Origin: Luteipulveratus mongoliensis
GTDB lineage: Bacteria; Actinomycetota; Actinomycetes; Actinomycetales; Dermatophilaceae
DNA: 64,000 nt
Reading direction: 5' to 3'
NCBI RefSeq assembly: GCF_001190945.1
Contig: NZ_CP011112.1
Location: 3,658,001-3,722,000 of the forward strand
Shown here: in pieces, positions 24,620-32,857 of the stretch
How positions within the stretch are numbered: the first letter of the stretch is position 1
Layout: each line of letters opens with the position of its first letter
Notes under the pieces: model-generated
Told to the model about the DNA's origin: nothing
Databases searched by the model: none
The model's input: the letters and a program-made list of their open reading frames with translations, nothing else
Position numbers and translations under genes: made by a program

Positions 24620-24631
24620 CTACATCTGTAG
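24620..24631. promoter_or_regulatory. Small palindrome upstream of the P450 gene
   Basis: CTACATCTGTAG (CTACA/TGTAG around two bases) lies 20 bases upstream of the P450 ATG, between it and the divergent gene. It could be an operator or overlap the promoter -10 region; no regulator is identified. Confidence 0.25.
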
Positions 24632-24650
24632 TGGACGTGAGGAGAGTCAC

Positions 24651-26150
24651 ATGTCGGCCAACTGGCCCCACCTCGACCTGCCCCATCCGGATGGCCGCAG
24701 GCCGGTGATCGGCGACCTGCTCACCGTCCGGCCGCCACGTCCGTTCCAGAACCTTCTCGCCGCGGGCGAGAACCTCGGGCCGCTCTTCGAGATCAAGCTG
24801 GCCCGCCAGAAGATGGTGTTCGTCCAGGACGCCGCACTGGCTCAGGAGCTGTGTGACGAGACGCGGTTCGAGAAGAAGCTCCCTCCTGGTCTCGTCGCGC
24901 TGCGTGAGAACGCCGGCGACGGCCTTTTCACCGCGTACTCCGACGAGAAGAACTGGTGGCTCGCCCACGACCTGCTCAAGCCGGCGTTCACCCGGTCGGC
25001 CATGCAGAGCTATCACGGCACCATGAATGCCGTGTGCTCGGAGCTGATCTCGTTCTGGGACAAGGCATCTGGGCCGGTGGACGTCTCGCCGACGCTCACC
25101 AAGATGACGCTGGAGACGATCGGGCAGACGTCGTTCAGCACCACCTTCGACTCGTTCACGACGAGCGAGGAGCACCCGTTCGTCACCGCCATGGTGCAGT
25201 CGCTCCGCCGTGGCCAGCGGCGTGGTGCCCTGTCGGCCGTCCCCGGCGGCAAGCTGTTGCTGCGGCGCGGCGCCAAGGAGTTCCAGCAGCACCGTGACTT
25301 CGTGGACTCGATGCTGGACGACATCATCCGCGCGCGCATCGCGAGCGGCGACACCTCGACCGACGACCTGCTCGGGCTGATGCTGCACTCCGCGCACGAG
25401 AAGTCCGGCGACAAGCTCGACCCGCTCAACATCCGCTACCAGATCAACACGTTCTTGGTCGCCGGACACGAAACCACTTCTGGCGCCTTGTCATTCGCAC
25501 TCCACTACATGACCCAAGATCCAGAGATCGTCGCTCAGGCACAGGCCGAGACCGACGCCATCCTCGGAGCCGACCCCGATGCGGTCCCGACCTACGAGCA
25601 GGTCGCCAAGTTCCGCTTCCTGCGCCGCTGCCTGGACGAGGCCCTGCGCCTCTGGCCGACCGCGCCCGCCTTCACCCGAGGTCCGCGCAAGGACACCGTG
25701 ATCGGCGGCACCTACCCCATGCGTACCGACGACTGGGCGACCGTGCTCATCCCCCGCGTCCACCGCGCACCTGAGATCTGGGGTGAGCACGCTGAGGAGT
25801 TCGACCCCGACAACTTCCTCCCGGCCCGCGTACGTGCCCGCCCAGCGCACACGTACTTCCCCTTCGGTGTCGGCGAACGCGCTTGCATCGGAAGGCAGTT
25901 CGCCCTTCACGAGGCCGTCTTGGTTCTCGCCCGCCTGTTCCACCGTTACGACATGACACCCGACCCGACCTACGACCTGGAGATCTCGGAGCGGCTCACG
26001 CTGATGCCCGTGAACTTCCACCTGACTCTGTCTCGTCGTACGCCGTCGCTCTCGTCAGCAGGTGAGCAGCCTCAGGACGACGGGACCGTGGCAACGGAGT
26101 CGTGCCCGGTGACCACATCCGACGAACCACGGTGCCCGGTCACCCACTAG
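24651..26150 (+). CDS. Cytochrome P450, CYP102-like haem domain without reductase
   Basis: A 499-aa soluble P450. GGAGAG precedes the ATG. It tracks the haem domain of P450 BM3 closely: AGDGLFTAYSDEKNW, the I-helix AGHETTSGALSF, the K-helix EALRLWPTAPAF, and the haem loop FPFGVGERACIGRQFAL with Cys412 as the iron ligand. The BM3 Phe87 position is kept, but the Arg47/Tyr51 carboxylate anchors are not seen at the matching place (EIKLARQKMVF). BM3 carries a fused FMN/FAD reductase; here the protein stops after a 45-residue Ser/Asp-rich tail holding two CPVT motifs, so an external reductase must feed it. A fatty-acid-like substrate is inference. The 3' end overlaps the next, convergent gene by 11 bp. 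Confidence 0.9.
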   Translation: MSANWPHLDLPHPDGRRPVIGDLLTVRPPRPFQNLLAAGENLGPLFEIKLARQKMVFVQDAALAQELCDETRFEKKLPPGLVALRENAGDGLFTAYSDEKNWWLAHDLLKPAFTRSAMQSYHGTMNAVCSELISFWDKASGPVDVSPTLTKMTLETIGQTSFSTTFDSFTTSEEHPFVTAMVQSLRRGQRRGALSAVPGGKLLLRRGAKEFQQHRDFVDSMLDDIIRARIASGDTSTDDLLGLMLHSAHEKSGDKLDPLNIRYQINTFLVAGHETTSGALSFALHYMTQDPEIVAQAQAETDAILGADPDAVPTYEQVAKFRFLRRCLDEALRLWPTAPAFTRGPRKDTVIGGTYPMRTDDWATVLIPRVHRAPEIWGEHAEEFDPDNFLPARVRARPAHTYFPFGVGERACIGRQFALHEAVLVLARLFHRYDMTPDPTYDLEISERLTLMPVNFHLTLSRRTPSLSSAGEQPQDDGTVATESCPVTTSDEPRCPVTH

Positions 26151-26826
26151 CCCGGTCGCAGGCGATTCCGTCACGGTCACGGTCCAGCTTCAGGCGATAG
26201 CCGGGCTCGCCCGCATGTAGCGGTGCCTTGCCTGCCGCCCGGACGGCGTCACAGTTCTTGTAGTAGACCGACCCACCGACCAAGGTCCGCGGCTTGGTCG
26301 CGCGACTCGTCGAGGTCCGTGGTGCCACCGGCGCTGTCTTCCGCGGAGTCAGTGTTCGGGGCGATGTCGCGGTTGCAGTCCTCGGAGGCGTCTTCTTTGG
26401 AGCGGACGCAGCCTTCGTGGTGGGCGCGAGCGGCACGGACTGAGTCGCCTGCTCGTCCGCGATCGCCGACGATGGCGTCGACGTGGGAGCCGTGGGACTT
26501 GCCGACGTGGCGTCAGCGCCTGTGGCGGTACCCAGCGGAGCCGCCTGCGCCGGCCCGTTGTCGTCGGCCCCATTGCCGACCGCCGCGACGAAGCCGATCA
26601 GCAGGAGCCCGGCGACGACGTACGTCATCTTGCGCTGGTACCACGGGCGCGGTGCCAGCACGGCACCGTTCGCCGCAGCGGCGAACTCGGTGCGCACGAC
26701 CGGCGCCGCAGAGGGCAGTGGCGTCCACGGACGAACGTGCTCCGTCCATCGCGCGCCGTCCCAGTAGCGCACCCACCTCGTGTCCTGAGGATCGGCGTAC
26801 CAGCCGGCTTGTGGTGTCTGAGTCAT
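26140..26826 (-). CDS. DUF2510 / Excalibur calcium-binding domain membrane protein
   Basis: A 228-aa protein. Residues 6-33 form a DUF2510 module (AGWYADPQDTRWVRYWDGARWTEHV-type, with the Trp and Asp positions kept). A membrane helix (68-86) and a 90-residue Thr/Ser/Pro/Ala linker follow. The C-terminal Excalibur domain (YYKNCDAVRAAGKAPLH and DRDRDGIACD) carries the DxDxDGxxC calcium-binding loop and two paired cysteines. The linker and Excalibur domain should lie outside the cell. Such proteins are common in Actinobacteria and are thought to be envelope-associated; the exact role is unknown. Confidence 0.85.
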   Translation of the reverse strand: MTQTPQAGWYADPQDTRWVRYWDGARWTEHVRPWTPLPSAAPVVRTEFAAAANGAVLAPRPWYQRKMTYVVAGLLLIGFVAAVGNGADDNGPAQAAPLGTATGADATSASPTAPTSTPSSAIADEQATQSVPLAPTTKAASAPKKTPPRTATATSPRTLTPRKTAPVAPRTSTSRATKPRTLVGGSVYYKNCDAVRAAGKAPLHAGEPGYRLKLDRDRDGIACDRASG

Positions 26827-26958
26827 GACGAAACCCCTGCATAAGTGACGGGCTGCTCCTCCCCCCGACGAGCAGTGCGCTCACGCTAGGGGTCATGTCC
26901 GAGCGCCATCACCGATCCACGACTTCTTGCGCGGGCGGACCCGAACACCAAGAAAGCC

Positions 26959-26988
26959 GGCCCCTCCCATCGCGCGATGAGAGGGGCC
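26959..26988 (-). terminator. Hairpin terminator after the secreted protein gene
   Basis: GGCCCCTC pairs with GAGGGGCC, and the loop contains a further self-complementary ATCGCGCGAT. It lies 15-45 bases past the stop codon at 27004. Confidence 0.65.
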
Positions 26989-27003
26989 GACCTGCCACGC
27001 GTG

Positions 27004-27630
27004 CTAGACGACGGTGATCGTCCCGAGGGTTGCGTCCTGACCCTCGTTGAGCGTGCAGCCGACGTGCGCGACGAAGCCACTGTCGGTGGTTAGGTCGGCG
27101 GTGAAGTCACCGACCGTCACGGTGACCGTGCCCGGAGTCGCCGAGGCCGTCTCGGCCACACCCGTGCCGCTGGCATCGGTCACGATGTTGCCCGTCTCCG
27201 GAACCGCGATCTGCGGAACTGTCAGCGATGCCGTACGCGCTCCTGGGTTCTCGACCGCGCCGGCCAGTGAGTAGGTCGCCGCGCTCGTGCCCTCGAGGGT
27301 CTTGACGTTGAGGGCGCGCAGCTGGTCGGAGGCGTCGGCGCCTGTCGTCACCGTGGCGGTGACGGCCGGCGCGGGGACGCCGCTCCCCGCGGGGACCTCG
27401 GCTGGTAGATCGGCACTGACGACCGCAGTCCATGGGTCGGTGAACACGGTGCCGAGATCGGTGAGCTTGCAGGAGTACTGGAGCGAGGCCGAGGTCGCTG
27501 CCTCGGCGGGCGCGGCGGTCGGCCCGACAATGCCGATCGCGGTAAGGACTCCGACAGCTCCCACACTCATCAGCCGGCGGCGGTTTCGGGGGGCTTGGTG
27601 CTGCTGATCGAACGCGTCCTGCTGCTGCAT
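27004..27630 (-). CDS. Secreted protein, DUF6801-like
   Basis: A 208-aa exported protein. AAGGAG precedes the ATG. The signal peptide has a basic QAPRNRRRLMS region, a hydrophobic core (VGAVGVLTAIGIVG) and a likely AEA cleavage site near residue 45. The mature part is beta-rich and Thr/Val/Ala-heavy (LQYSCKLTDLGTVFTDPWTAVVSADLP... and VTVTVGDFTADLTTDSGFVAHVGC), with two cysteines that could pair. The YxCxL...DPW opening resembles DUF6801-type secreted actinobacterial proteins, often near or fused to glycoside-binding modules; this is a moderate match by eye. A strong palindrome lies upstream at 27682-27703. Confidence 0.7.
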   Translation of the reverse strand: MQQQDAFDQQHQAPRNRRRLMSVGAVGVLTAIGIVGPTAAPAEAATSASLQYSCKLTDLGTVFTDPWTAVVSADLPAEVPAGSGVPAPAVTATVTTGADASDQLRALNVKTLEGTSAATYSLAGAVENPGARTASLTVPQIAVPETGNIVTDASGTGVAETASATPGTVTVTVGDFTADLTTDSGFVAHVGCTLNEGQDATLGTITVV

Positions 27631-27681
27631 GATGTGCTCCTTGAATCAGCGGTGGCCGACACCGGCACGGAGTCCGGGGCG

Positions 27682-27703
27682 GTACTTACGGTCTAGTAAG
27701 TAC
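27682..27703 (-). promoter_or_regulatory. Palindromic operator upstream of the secreted protein gene
   Basis: GTACTTAC and GTAAGTAC are perfect inverted 8-mers around six bases, about 52 bases upstream of the start codon. The TACTTAC/GTAAGTA form is typical of TetR-family operators. The cognate regulator is not identified in the window. Confidence 0.5.
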
Positions 27704-27859
27704 GCACTGAAGGTAGGCAGCGTGTGACCTACGTCTCAAGGGGAGCGCACAAGAATTGGCGCGCTCTGCACCAACCTGAAGAAGCGTCGACCGGAGCCGA
27801 CCCGGGAATTTACGCCCCCTAGATCTGCTCGACAGACGCGAGGCGTGACCCGAGCTCGG

Positions 27860-29056
27860 TCAGTCGATGACGCGCAGCCGGATGGTCTCCGGCATCTGAC
27901 GCAGCTCGGCCAGGACGGCGTCGGACAGGCCATGACTGACGTCGGTCACCACGTAGCCCGTCTGGCCACGGGTGTTGAGCATCTGGCCGTCGATGTTGAC
28001 ACCATGCGTCGCCAGCACGCTGTTGACCTTGGCCAGCACACCAGGAGTGTTGAGGTGGAAGTGCATGAGCCGGCAGCCCTTGCTGCGGTTGTCCACGTTG
28101 AGTGAGGGCAGGTTGACGTTGAGCGTCGTGCTGCCGTGCTGAACGTAGTCGCGCAGCTTGGAGGCGACGAACCGGCCGATGTCCTCCTGCGCCTCCTCGG
28201 TCGACCCGCCGATGTGCGGCGTGAGGACCACGTTGGGTACGCCCTGCAACGGCGAGGTGAACGCGTCGCCCCGCTTCTTGGGCTCGACCGGGAAGACGTC
28301 GACGGAGGCGCCGGCGATGTGGCCCGACTCGAGGTGCTCGCGCAGCGCGTCATAGTCGACGAGGAAACCGCGCGAGAGGTTGAGGAACAGCGAGCGCGGC
28401 TGCATCCGGGCGAATTGCTCGGCCCCGAAGAAGCCTGCGTTGCCGTCGCGACCGTCCACGTGCAGCGTGACGACCTCGGCGATGTCGAGCAGCTCGTTGA
28501 GGCTGGCGCAGCGCCGCGCGTTGCCGAGAGCGAGCTTGTCGTCGGTGTCGTAGAAGTAGACCTGGAGCCCGAGCATCTCGGCGACGACGGACAGCTGCGA
28601 GCCGATGTTGCCGTAGCCGACGATGCCGAGCTTGCGACCCCGGATCTCGTGGCTGCCCTTGGCGTTCTTGTCCCAGACGCCGTCGTGCAGCGCCCGGTCC
28701 TTCTCGGTGAGCCGACGCGCCATGACGATGATCTCGGCGAGCGCGAGCTCGACCACCGAGCGGGTGTTGGAGAAGGGCGCGTTGAACGCGACGATCCCCC
28801 GCTCGGCGGCGTCGGAGAGCGCGATCTGGTTGGTCCCGATGCAGAACGCGCCGATCGCCTGCAGTGACGGCGCATTCGCGAGCACGCGTGGCGTGACCTC
28901 GGTCTTGGACCGGATGCCGACCAGCTCGACGCCGTCGAGCGCCGTGATCAGCTCGTCCTCGTCGAGGGCGCCGGCGACCATCTTGACGTCGATACCGGCG
29001 TCGGTCAGCAGGGTCTCGGCGAGGGGGTGGACGTTCTCCAGCAGCAGGGCCTTCAC
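27860..29056 (-). CDS. serA: D-3-phosphoglycerate dehydrogenase
   Basis: A 398-aa enzyme oxidising 3-phosphoglycerate to 3-phosphohydroxypyruvate, the first step of serine synthesis. I prefer the GTG at 29056 (KALLLENVHP) to the one at 29062; neither has a strong ribosome site. The NAD-binding motif is GIVGYGNIGSQ, the substrate/catalytic segments are LNLSRGFLVD and LTPHIGGSTEEAQ, and a C-terminal ACT domain (CRLMHFHLNTPGVLAKVNSVL) probably senses serine. It is the E. coli-like ~400-aa form, lacking the extra domain of the ~530-aa actinobacterial type, so a second serA may exist elsewhere. The preceding 27704-27859 stretch holds nothing I can assign. Confidence 0.93.
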   Translation of the reverse strand: MKALLLENVHPLAETLLTDAGIDVKMVAGALDEDELITALDGVELVGIRSKTEVTPRVLANAPSLQAIGAFCIGTNQIALSDAAERGIVAFNAPFSNTRSVVELALAEIIVMARRLTEKDRALHDGVWDKNAKGSHEIRGRKLGIVGYGNIGSQLSVVAEMLGLQVYFYDTDDKLALGNARRCASLNELLDIAEVVTLHVDGRDGNAGFFGAEQFARMQPRSLFLNLSRGFLVDYDALREHLESGHIAGASVDVFPVEPKKRGDAFTSPLQGVPNVVLTPHIGGSTEEAQEDIGRFVASKLRDYVQHGSTTLNVNLPSLNVDNRSKGCRLMHFHLNTPGVLAKVNSVLATHGVNIDGQMLNTRGQTGYVVTDVSHGLSDAVLAELRQMPETIRLRVID

Positions 29057-29103
29057 CCACACAGTCTCGCAAGTGGGGTACGCCGGTCGCTCACCTGTCC
29101 GTT

Positions 29104-29736
29104 CTACGGTCGCCGATCAGGCTCGTCGGCGGGCTCGGCGTTGACCACGAGGACGTCGAGTGCGCGCGCACACTGGTCCACCAGGTGCTCCCGACCGGCT
29201 CGGGATGACGGCTGTTGGGCCGACCACTGCAGTGCGCGGTCCTCGACGTAGGCGACCCATGCGTGCACGACCTCGACGTCCGACTCCGAAAGGTCCAGCA
29301 GGTCAAGCACGCGACGGGCCACGGCCATCCGCAACCCCAGCGCCAGGTCTTCGTCTCCCCGCACGGCACCCCGGCCGTACACCAGCGCCAGGTAGGACTC
29401 GCGGCGTCGGTCGATCTGGTCCAGGAACCGTTCGAGCATCTGCCGTACGCCGGCCGCGCCGCTCTCCCCCTCGTCCGGGGCGACGTTGCGCAGCACCCGC
29501 CGCCCGGCCGCGGCCACCACCTCGGCGTAGAAGTCGTTCTTGGTCGGGAAGTAGTGGAACAGCAGCCCCCGCGAGATCCCGGCCTCGGCGGCGACCTCGT
29601 CGATCGGCAGGTCCTGGATCGGGCGCTCGACCAGGCGGCGCAGCCCGATGCCGACCAGCTGCCGGCGGCGCTCGTCATGGGAGAGGCGAGTCCGACGTAC
29701 GGGAGGGTCCGAGTCCACGGTCACGCTATTGAGCAT
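29104..29736 (-). CDS. TetR family transcriptional regulator
   Basis: A 210-aa regulator. The N-terminal helix-turn-helix (LSHDERRRQLVGIGLRRLVERPIQDLPIDEVAAEAGISRGLLFHYFPTKNDFY) is a textbook TetR DNA-binding domain; the C-terminal ligand domain is helical. The ATG at 29736 lies inside a 19-bp palindrome, so GTG codons at 29724 or 29718 may be the true start. It is divergent from the acyl-CoA dehydrogenase operon with 28 bp between coding regions, so it very probably represses both itself and that operon and is released by a pathway intermediate such as an acyl-CoA. That ligand is inference. Confidence 0.92.
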   Translation of the reverse strand: MLNSVTVDSDPPVRRTRLSHDERRRQLVGIGLRRLVERPIQDLPIDEVAAEAGISRGLLFHYFPTKNDFYAEVVAAAGRRVLRNVAPDEGESGAAGVRQMLERFLDQIDRRRESYLALVYGRGAVRGDEDLALGLRMAVARRVLDLLDLSESDVEVVHAWVAYVEDRALQWSAQQPSSRAGREHLVDQCARALDVLVVNAEPADEPDRRP

Positions 29737-29745
29737 TGCTCAATA
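29727..29745. promoter_or_regulatory. TetR operator palindrome
   Basis: TATTGAGCA and TGCTCAATA are perfect 9-bp arms around one T. The site covers the annotated TetR start codon and lies 20 bases upstream of the acyl-CoA dehydrogenase start, ideal for repressing both divergent promoters. Confidence 0.75.
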
Positions 29746-29764
29746 AGGCGCTACGGTCAACGGC

Positions 29765-31012
29765 ATGGACTTCGCACCCTCAGCACGCGCCGCAGAGCTC
29801 ACGGAGGCCGTCCGCGCCTTCATCGAGACCGAGATCGACCCGATCGAGGCGGCGTACCACCGCGAGGTCGCCGCTGCGGACAACCCGTGGCAGCCGCTGC
29901 CCGTCATCGCCGAGCTGCAGTCGAAGGCGCGCGCACAAGGTCTGTGGAACCTCTTCCTCCCGGCCGAGCACGGCGACGCGTACGCCGACCGGTTCGGCAC
30001 CGTGGGCGGCAAGGGCCTGACCAACACCGACTACGCGCCGATTGCCGAGCTCACCGGGCGGTCGTTCCTCGCACCGCATGTCTTCAACTGCAATGCGCCC
30101 GACACCGGCAACATGGAGGTGCTGCTGCGTTACGGCAACGAGGACCAGCAGCGCGAGTGGCTGGAGCCGCTGCTGGAGGCCAAGATCCGCAGCGCGTTCT
30201 GCATGACCGAGCCGGGTGCCGCCTCCTCCGACGCGACCAACATGCAGGCGACCGCTGCCGTCGACGGCGACGAGGTCGTCATCAACGGCCGCAAGTGGTG
30301 GTCGACCGGAGTCGGCCACCCGGACTGCAAGATCCTGATCTTCATGGGGTTGTCCGACCCCGAGGCCGACCGGCACTCCCAGCACTCGATGGTGCTGGTC
30401 CCCCGCGACGCCCCAGGGGTCAACGTCGAGCGGATGCTGACCACGATGGGCATCGAAGACCCGCCGCACGGCCATGGCGAGGTGTCCTTCACCGACGTCC
30501 GGGTCCCCCTGTCCAACGTCATCGCCGGGCCCGGCCGAGCGTTCGAGATCGCCCAGGGTCGGCTCGGCCCAGGCCGCGTGCACCACTGCATGCGTCTGAT
30601 CGGCCTGGCCGAGGCGGCGCTCGAGCTGGCCTGCCAGCGTTCGCTGGACCGGACCGCGTTCGGCAAGCCGTTGGCCAACCTCGGCGGCAACCGTGAGCGG
30701 ATCGCTGACGCCCGGATCGCGATCAACCAGGCACGGCTGCTCGTGCTGCACGCTGCCTGGCTGCTGGACACGCAAGGTCCGCTCGGCGCGTACTCCGCCG
30801 TCAGCGAGATCAAGGTGGCCGTGCCCAACATGGCGCAGCAGGTCATCGACATGGCGATCCAGCTACACGGCGGCGGCGGGCTGTCCGAGGACTTCCCACT
30901 CGCTGCGGCCTGGACCAACGCGCGCGCTCTGCGACTGGCGGACGGGCCCGACGAGGTGCACCGTGGGGTCGTGGCACGCCTTGAGCTGATGAAGTACGGA
31001 GCCAAGCGATGA
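29765..31012 (+). CDS. Acyl-CoA dehydrogenase, ACAD10/11-like
   Basis: A 415-aa flavoprotein. Diagnostic blocks are CMTEPGAASSDATNMQATA (FAD/substrate loop), NGRKWWSTG, the GPGRVHHCMRLIG region, and the C-terminal QLHGGGGLSEDFPLAAAWTNARALRLADGPDEVH. The final GPDEVH pattern is that of the ACAD10/11 and FadE-type branch. It should introduce a double bond into an acyl-CoA. It is the first gene of a five-gene operon and ends in an ATGA overlap with the SDR gene. The leader is very short and lacks a clear ribosome site, so the mRNA may be nearly leaderless. Confidence 0.93.
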   Translation: MDFAPSARAAELTEAVRAFIETEIDPIEAAYHREVAAADNPWQPLPVIAELQSKARAQGLWNLFLPAEHGDAYADRFGTVGGKGLTNTDYAPIAELTGRSFLAPHVFNCNAPDTGNMEVLLRYGNEDQQREWLEPLLEAKIRSAFCMTEPGAASSDATNMQATAAVDGDEVVINGRKWWSTGVGHPDCKILIFMGLSDPEADRHSQHSMVLVPRDAPGVNVERMLTTMGIEDPPHGHGEVSFTDVRVPLSNVIAGPGRAFEIAQGRLGPGRVHHCMRLIGLAEAALELACQRSLDRTAFGKPLANLGGNRERIADARIAINQARLLVLHAAWLLDTQGPLGAYSAVSEIKVAVPNMAQQVIDMAIQLHGGGGLSEDFPLAAAWTNARALRLADGPDEVHRGVVARLELMKYGAKR

Positions 31013-31773
31013 CCACTCCCCTGCGCACCCTGATCACGGGAGCCAGCTCGGGCCTGGGCGCTGAGATGGCACGACAGCTGGCCGCTCGCGGCCACGACGT
31101 CGCCCTCACCGCGCGTCGGGCGGACCGGCTGGTCGCGCTCAAGACCGAGATCGAGACGACTCACCCTGGCCGCCGCGTCCTGGTCAAGGCGCTCGATGTC
31201 ACTGACCACGAGGCCGTCTTCGCCGTGACCCGCGAGGTGACGCGCGAGCTCGGCGGCCTGGACCGTTTCATCGTCAACGCCGGCCTCGGCAAGGGCGCGG
31301 CGCTCGGGACCGGGCGGTTCGACGCCAACCGCGAGACCGCCATGACCAACTTCGTCGGCGCCCTGGCGCAGATCGAGGCGGCGATGGAGGTGTTCCGCGA
31401 GCAGAAGCGCGGGCACCTCGTGGTGATCTCCTCGATCTCCGCGCTGCGCGGGATGCGGCGGGCGATGACGACGTACGCCGCGACCAAGGCCGGAGTGGCC
31501 TCGCTCGCTGAGGGCGTGCGCTCGGAGGTCATCGGACGGCCTGAGCTCGACATCGACGTGACCACGCTCTACCCCGGCTACATCCGCTCGGAGATGAACG
31601 AGCACGTCGAGCAGGAGCAGAAGATGATGGTCGACACCGAGACGGGAGTCAGGGCCATGGTGGAGGCCATCGAGGCCCGCAAGACCAAGGCGTACGTCCC
31701 CGCCTGGCCCTGGGTGCCGATCGGCGCGGCGATGAAGACCTTGCCTCTATCCGTCGTACGCCGGATGGTGTGA
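31009..31773 (+). CDS. Short-chain dehydrogenase/reductase
   Basis: A 254-aa classical SDR. The cofactor motif is TGASSGLGAEMA, followed by VNAGLG, and the catalytic Ser and YxxxK lie in ISSISALRG...YAATKAG. The stretch TARRADRL after beta-2 suggests an NADP preference. It should oxidise or reduce a hydroxy/keto group on the pathway substrate. It starts within the stop codon of the acyl-CoA dehydrogenase (ATGA), so translation is coupled, and it is followed four bases later by the kinase-like gene. Confidence 0.92.
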   Translation: MTTPLRTLITGASSGLGAEMARQLAARGHDVALTARRADRLVALKTEIETTHPGRRVLVKALDVTDHEAVFAVTREVTRELGGLDRFIVNAGLGKGAALGTGRFDANRETAMTNFVGALAQIEAAMEVFREQKRGHLVVISSISALRGMRRAMTTYAATKAGVASLAEGVRSEVIGRPELDIDVTTLYPGYIRSEMNEHVEQEQKMMVDTETGVRAMVEAIEARKTKAYVPAWPWVPIGAAMKTLPLSVVRRMV

Positions 31774-31777
31774 GCGG

Positions 31778-32857
31778 ATGCCTGCAGCCGACGAGGCCCG
31801 CGAGGTCCGCCAAGAAGACGCGTTCGACGTCGCCACGATGGCGACCTGGTTGCGCGAGCACGCTACTGACGCAACAGGACTCGCCGGCACGCCAGAGGTC
31901 CGGCAGTTCTCCGGCGGCGCGTCCAACCTGACCTACCTGCTGTCGTACGCCGACCGCGACCTGGTCCTGCGCCGACCCCCTGGTGGTCACAAGGCCAAGA
32001 GCGCGCATGACATGCGGCGTGAGTTCACCATCCAGCAGCGCCTGGGCGGTTCCTTTCCCTACGTGCCGCAGATGCTGGCGTTCTGTGATGACGAGGCGGT
32101 CATCGGATCCGACTTCTACGTCATGCAGCGCCTCGAGGGCGTCATCCCGCACAAGGAGATGCCCGCGGGCGTCGACCTCTCCCCCGGTCAGGCGCGCACG
32201 CTGTGCCGCAACGTGCTGGACGTCCTGGTCGAGCTGCACCAGGTCGACGCCGAGGCTGCCGGGCTGACGGAGCTCGCCCGCGGCTCGGGCTACGTCGCAC
32301 GTCAGGTCAAGGGCTGGTCGGACCGTTATGGCAAGGCTCGCACCCGCAACGTCGCGTCCTTCGGCAAGGTGATGACGTGGCTGGATGCCAACCAGCCTCA
32401 GGATATCCGAAACTGCTTGATCCACAACGACTTCCGTCTCGACAACGTCGTTCTCGACACCGCGGACCCGACTAAGGTCCGAGGCGTCCTGGACTGGGAG
32501 ATGGCGACCGTCGGTGACCCGCTGATGGACCTCGGCGGATCGATGGCCTACTGGGTACAGGCTGATGACAACCTGCTCTTCCGGATGTTCCGGCGGCAGC
32601 CGAGTCACCTGCCCGGCATGCTGTCGCGGCGCGAGATCGTGCACCACTACTGCGAACGCTCCGGACTGTCGCTGAGCGATGAGGAATGGGCGTTCTACGA
32701 GGTGTTCGGGCTGTTCCGGCTGGCCGCGATCGCCCAGCAGATCTACTACCGCTACTACAACAAGCAGACCACCAACCCCAGGTTCAAGAACCTCTACCTC
32801 GCGGTCAACGCCCTTGAGTGGCGTTGCCGGACCCTCATCCGCAAGGCCGGTCGATGA
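31778..32857 (+). CDS. APH-fold phosphotransferase (ACAD10/11 kinase-domain-like)
   Basis: A 359-aa protein kinase-like phosphotransferase of the aminoglycoside phosphotransferase fold. The glycine-rich strand FSGGASNLTYLL, the catalytic loop IHNDFRLDNVVL and the metal motif VLDWEMATVGDP are all intact. This subtype (with ...QQIYYRYYNKQT near the C-terminus) corresponds to the kinase half of animal ACAD10/11 and to LvaA of levulinate catabolism, which phosphorylate 4-hydroxyacyl-CoA. Its place next to an acyl-CoA dehydrogenase supports that role; antibiotic resistance is unlikely. It overlaps the next gene by ATGA. Confidence 0.9.
   Translation: MPAADEAREVRQEDAFDVATMATWLREHATDATGLAGTPEVRQFSGGASNLTYLLSYADRDLVLRRPPGGHKAKSAHDMRREFTIQQRLGGSFPYVPQMLAFCDDEAVIGSDFYVMQRLEGVIPHKEMPAGVDLSPGQARTLCRNVLDVLVELHQVDAEAAGLTELARGSGYVARQVKGWSDRYGKARTRNVASFGKVMTWLDANQPQDIRNCLIHNDFRLDNVVLDTADPTKVRGVLDWEMATVGDPLMDLGGSMAYWVQADDNLLFRMFRRQPSHLPGMLSRREIVHHYCERSGLSLSDEEWAFYEVFGLFRLAAIAQQIYYRYYNKQTTNPRFKNLYLAVNALEWRCRTLIRKAGR

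Noticed and set aside
31778-32857. Aminoglycoside resistance kinase
   Set aside because: The APH fold is present, but operon context and subtype match the ACAD10/11-type acyl-CoA kinases.
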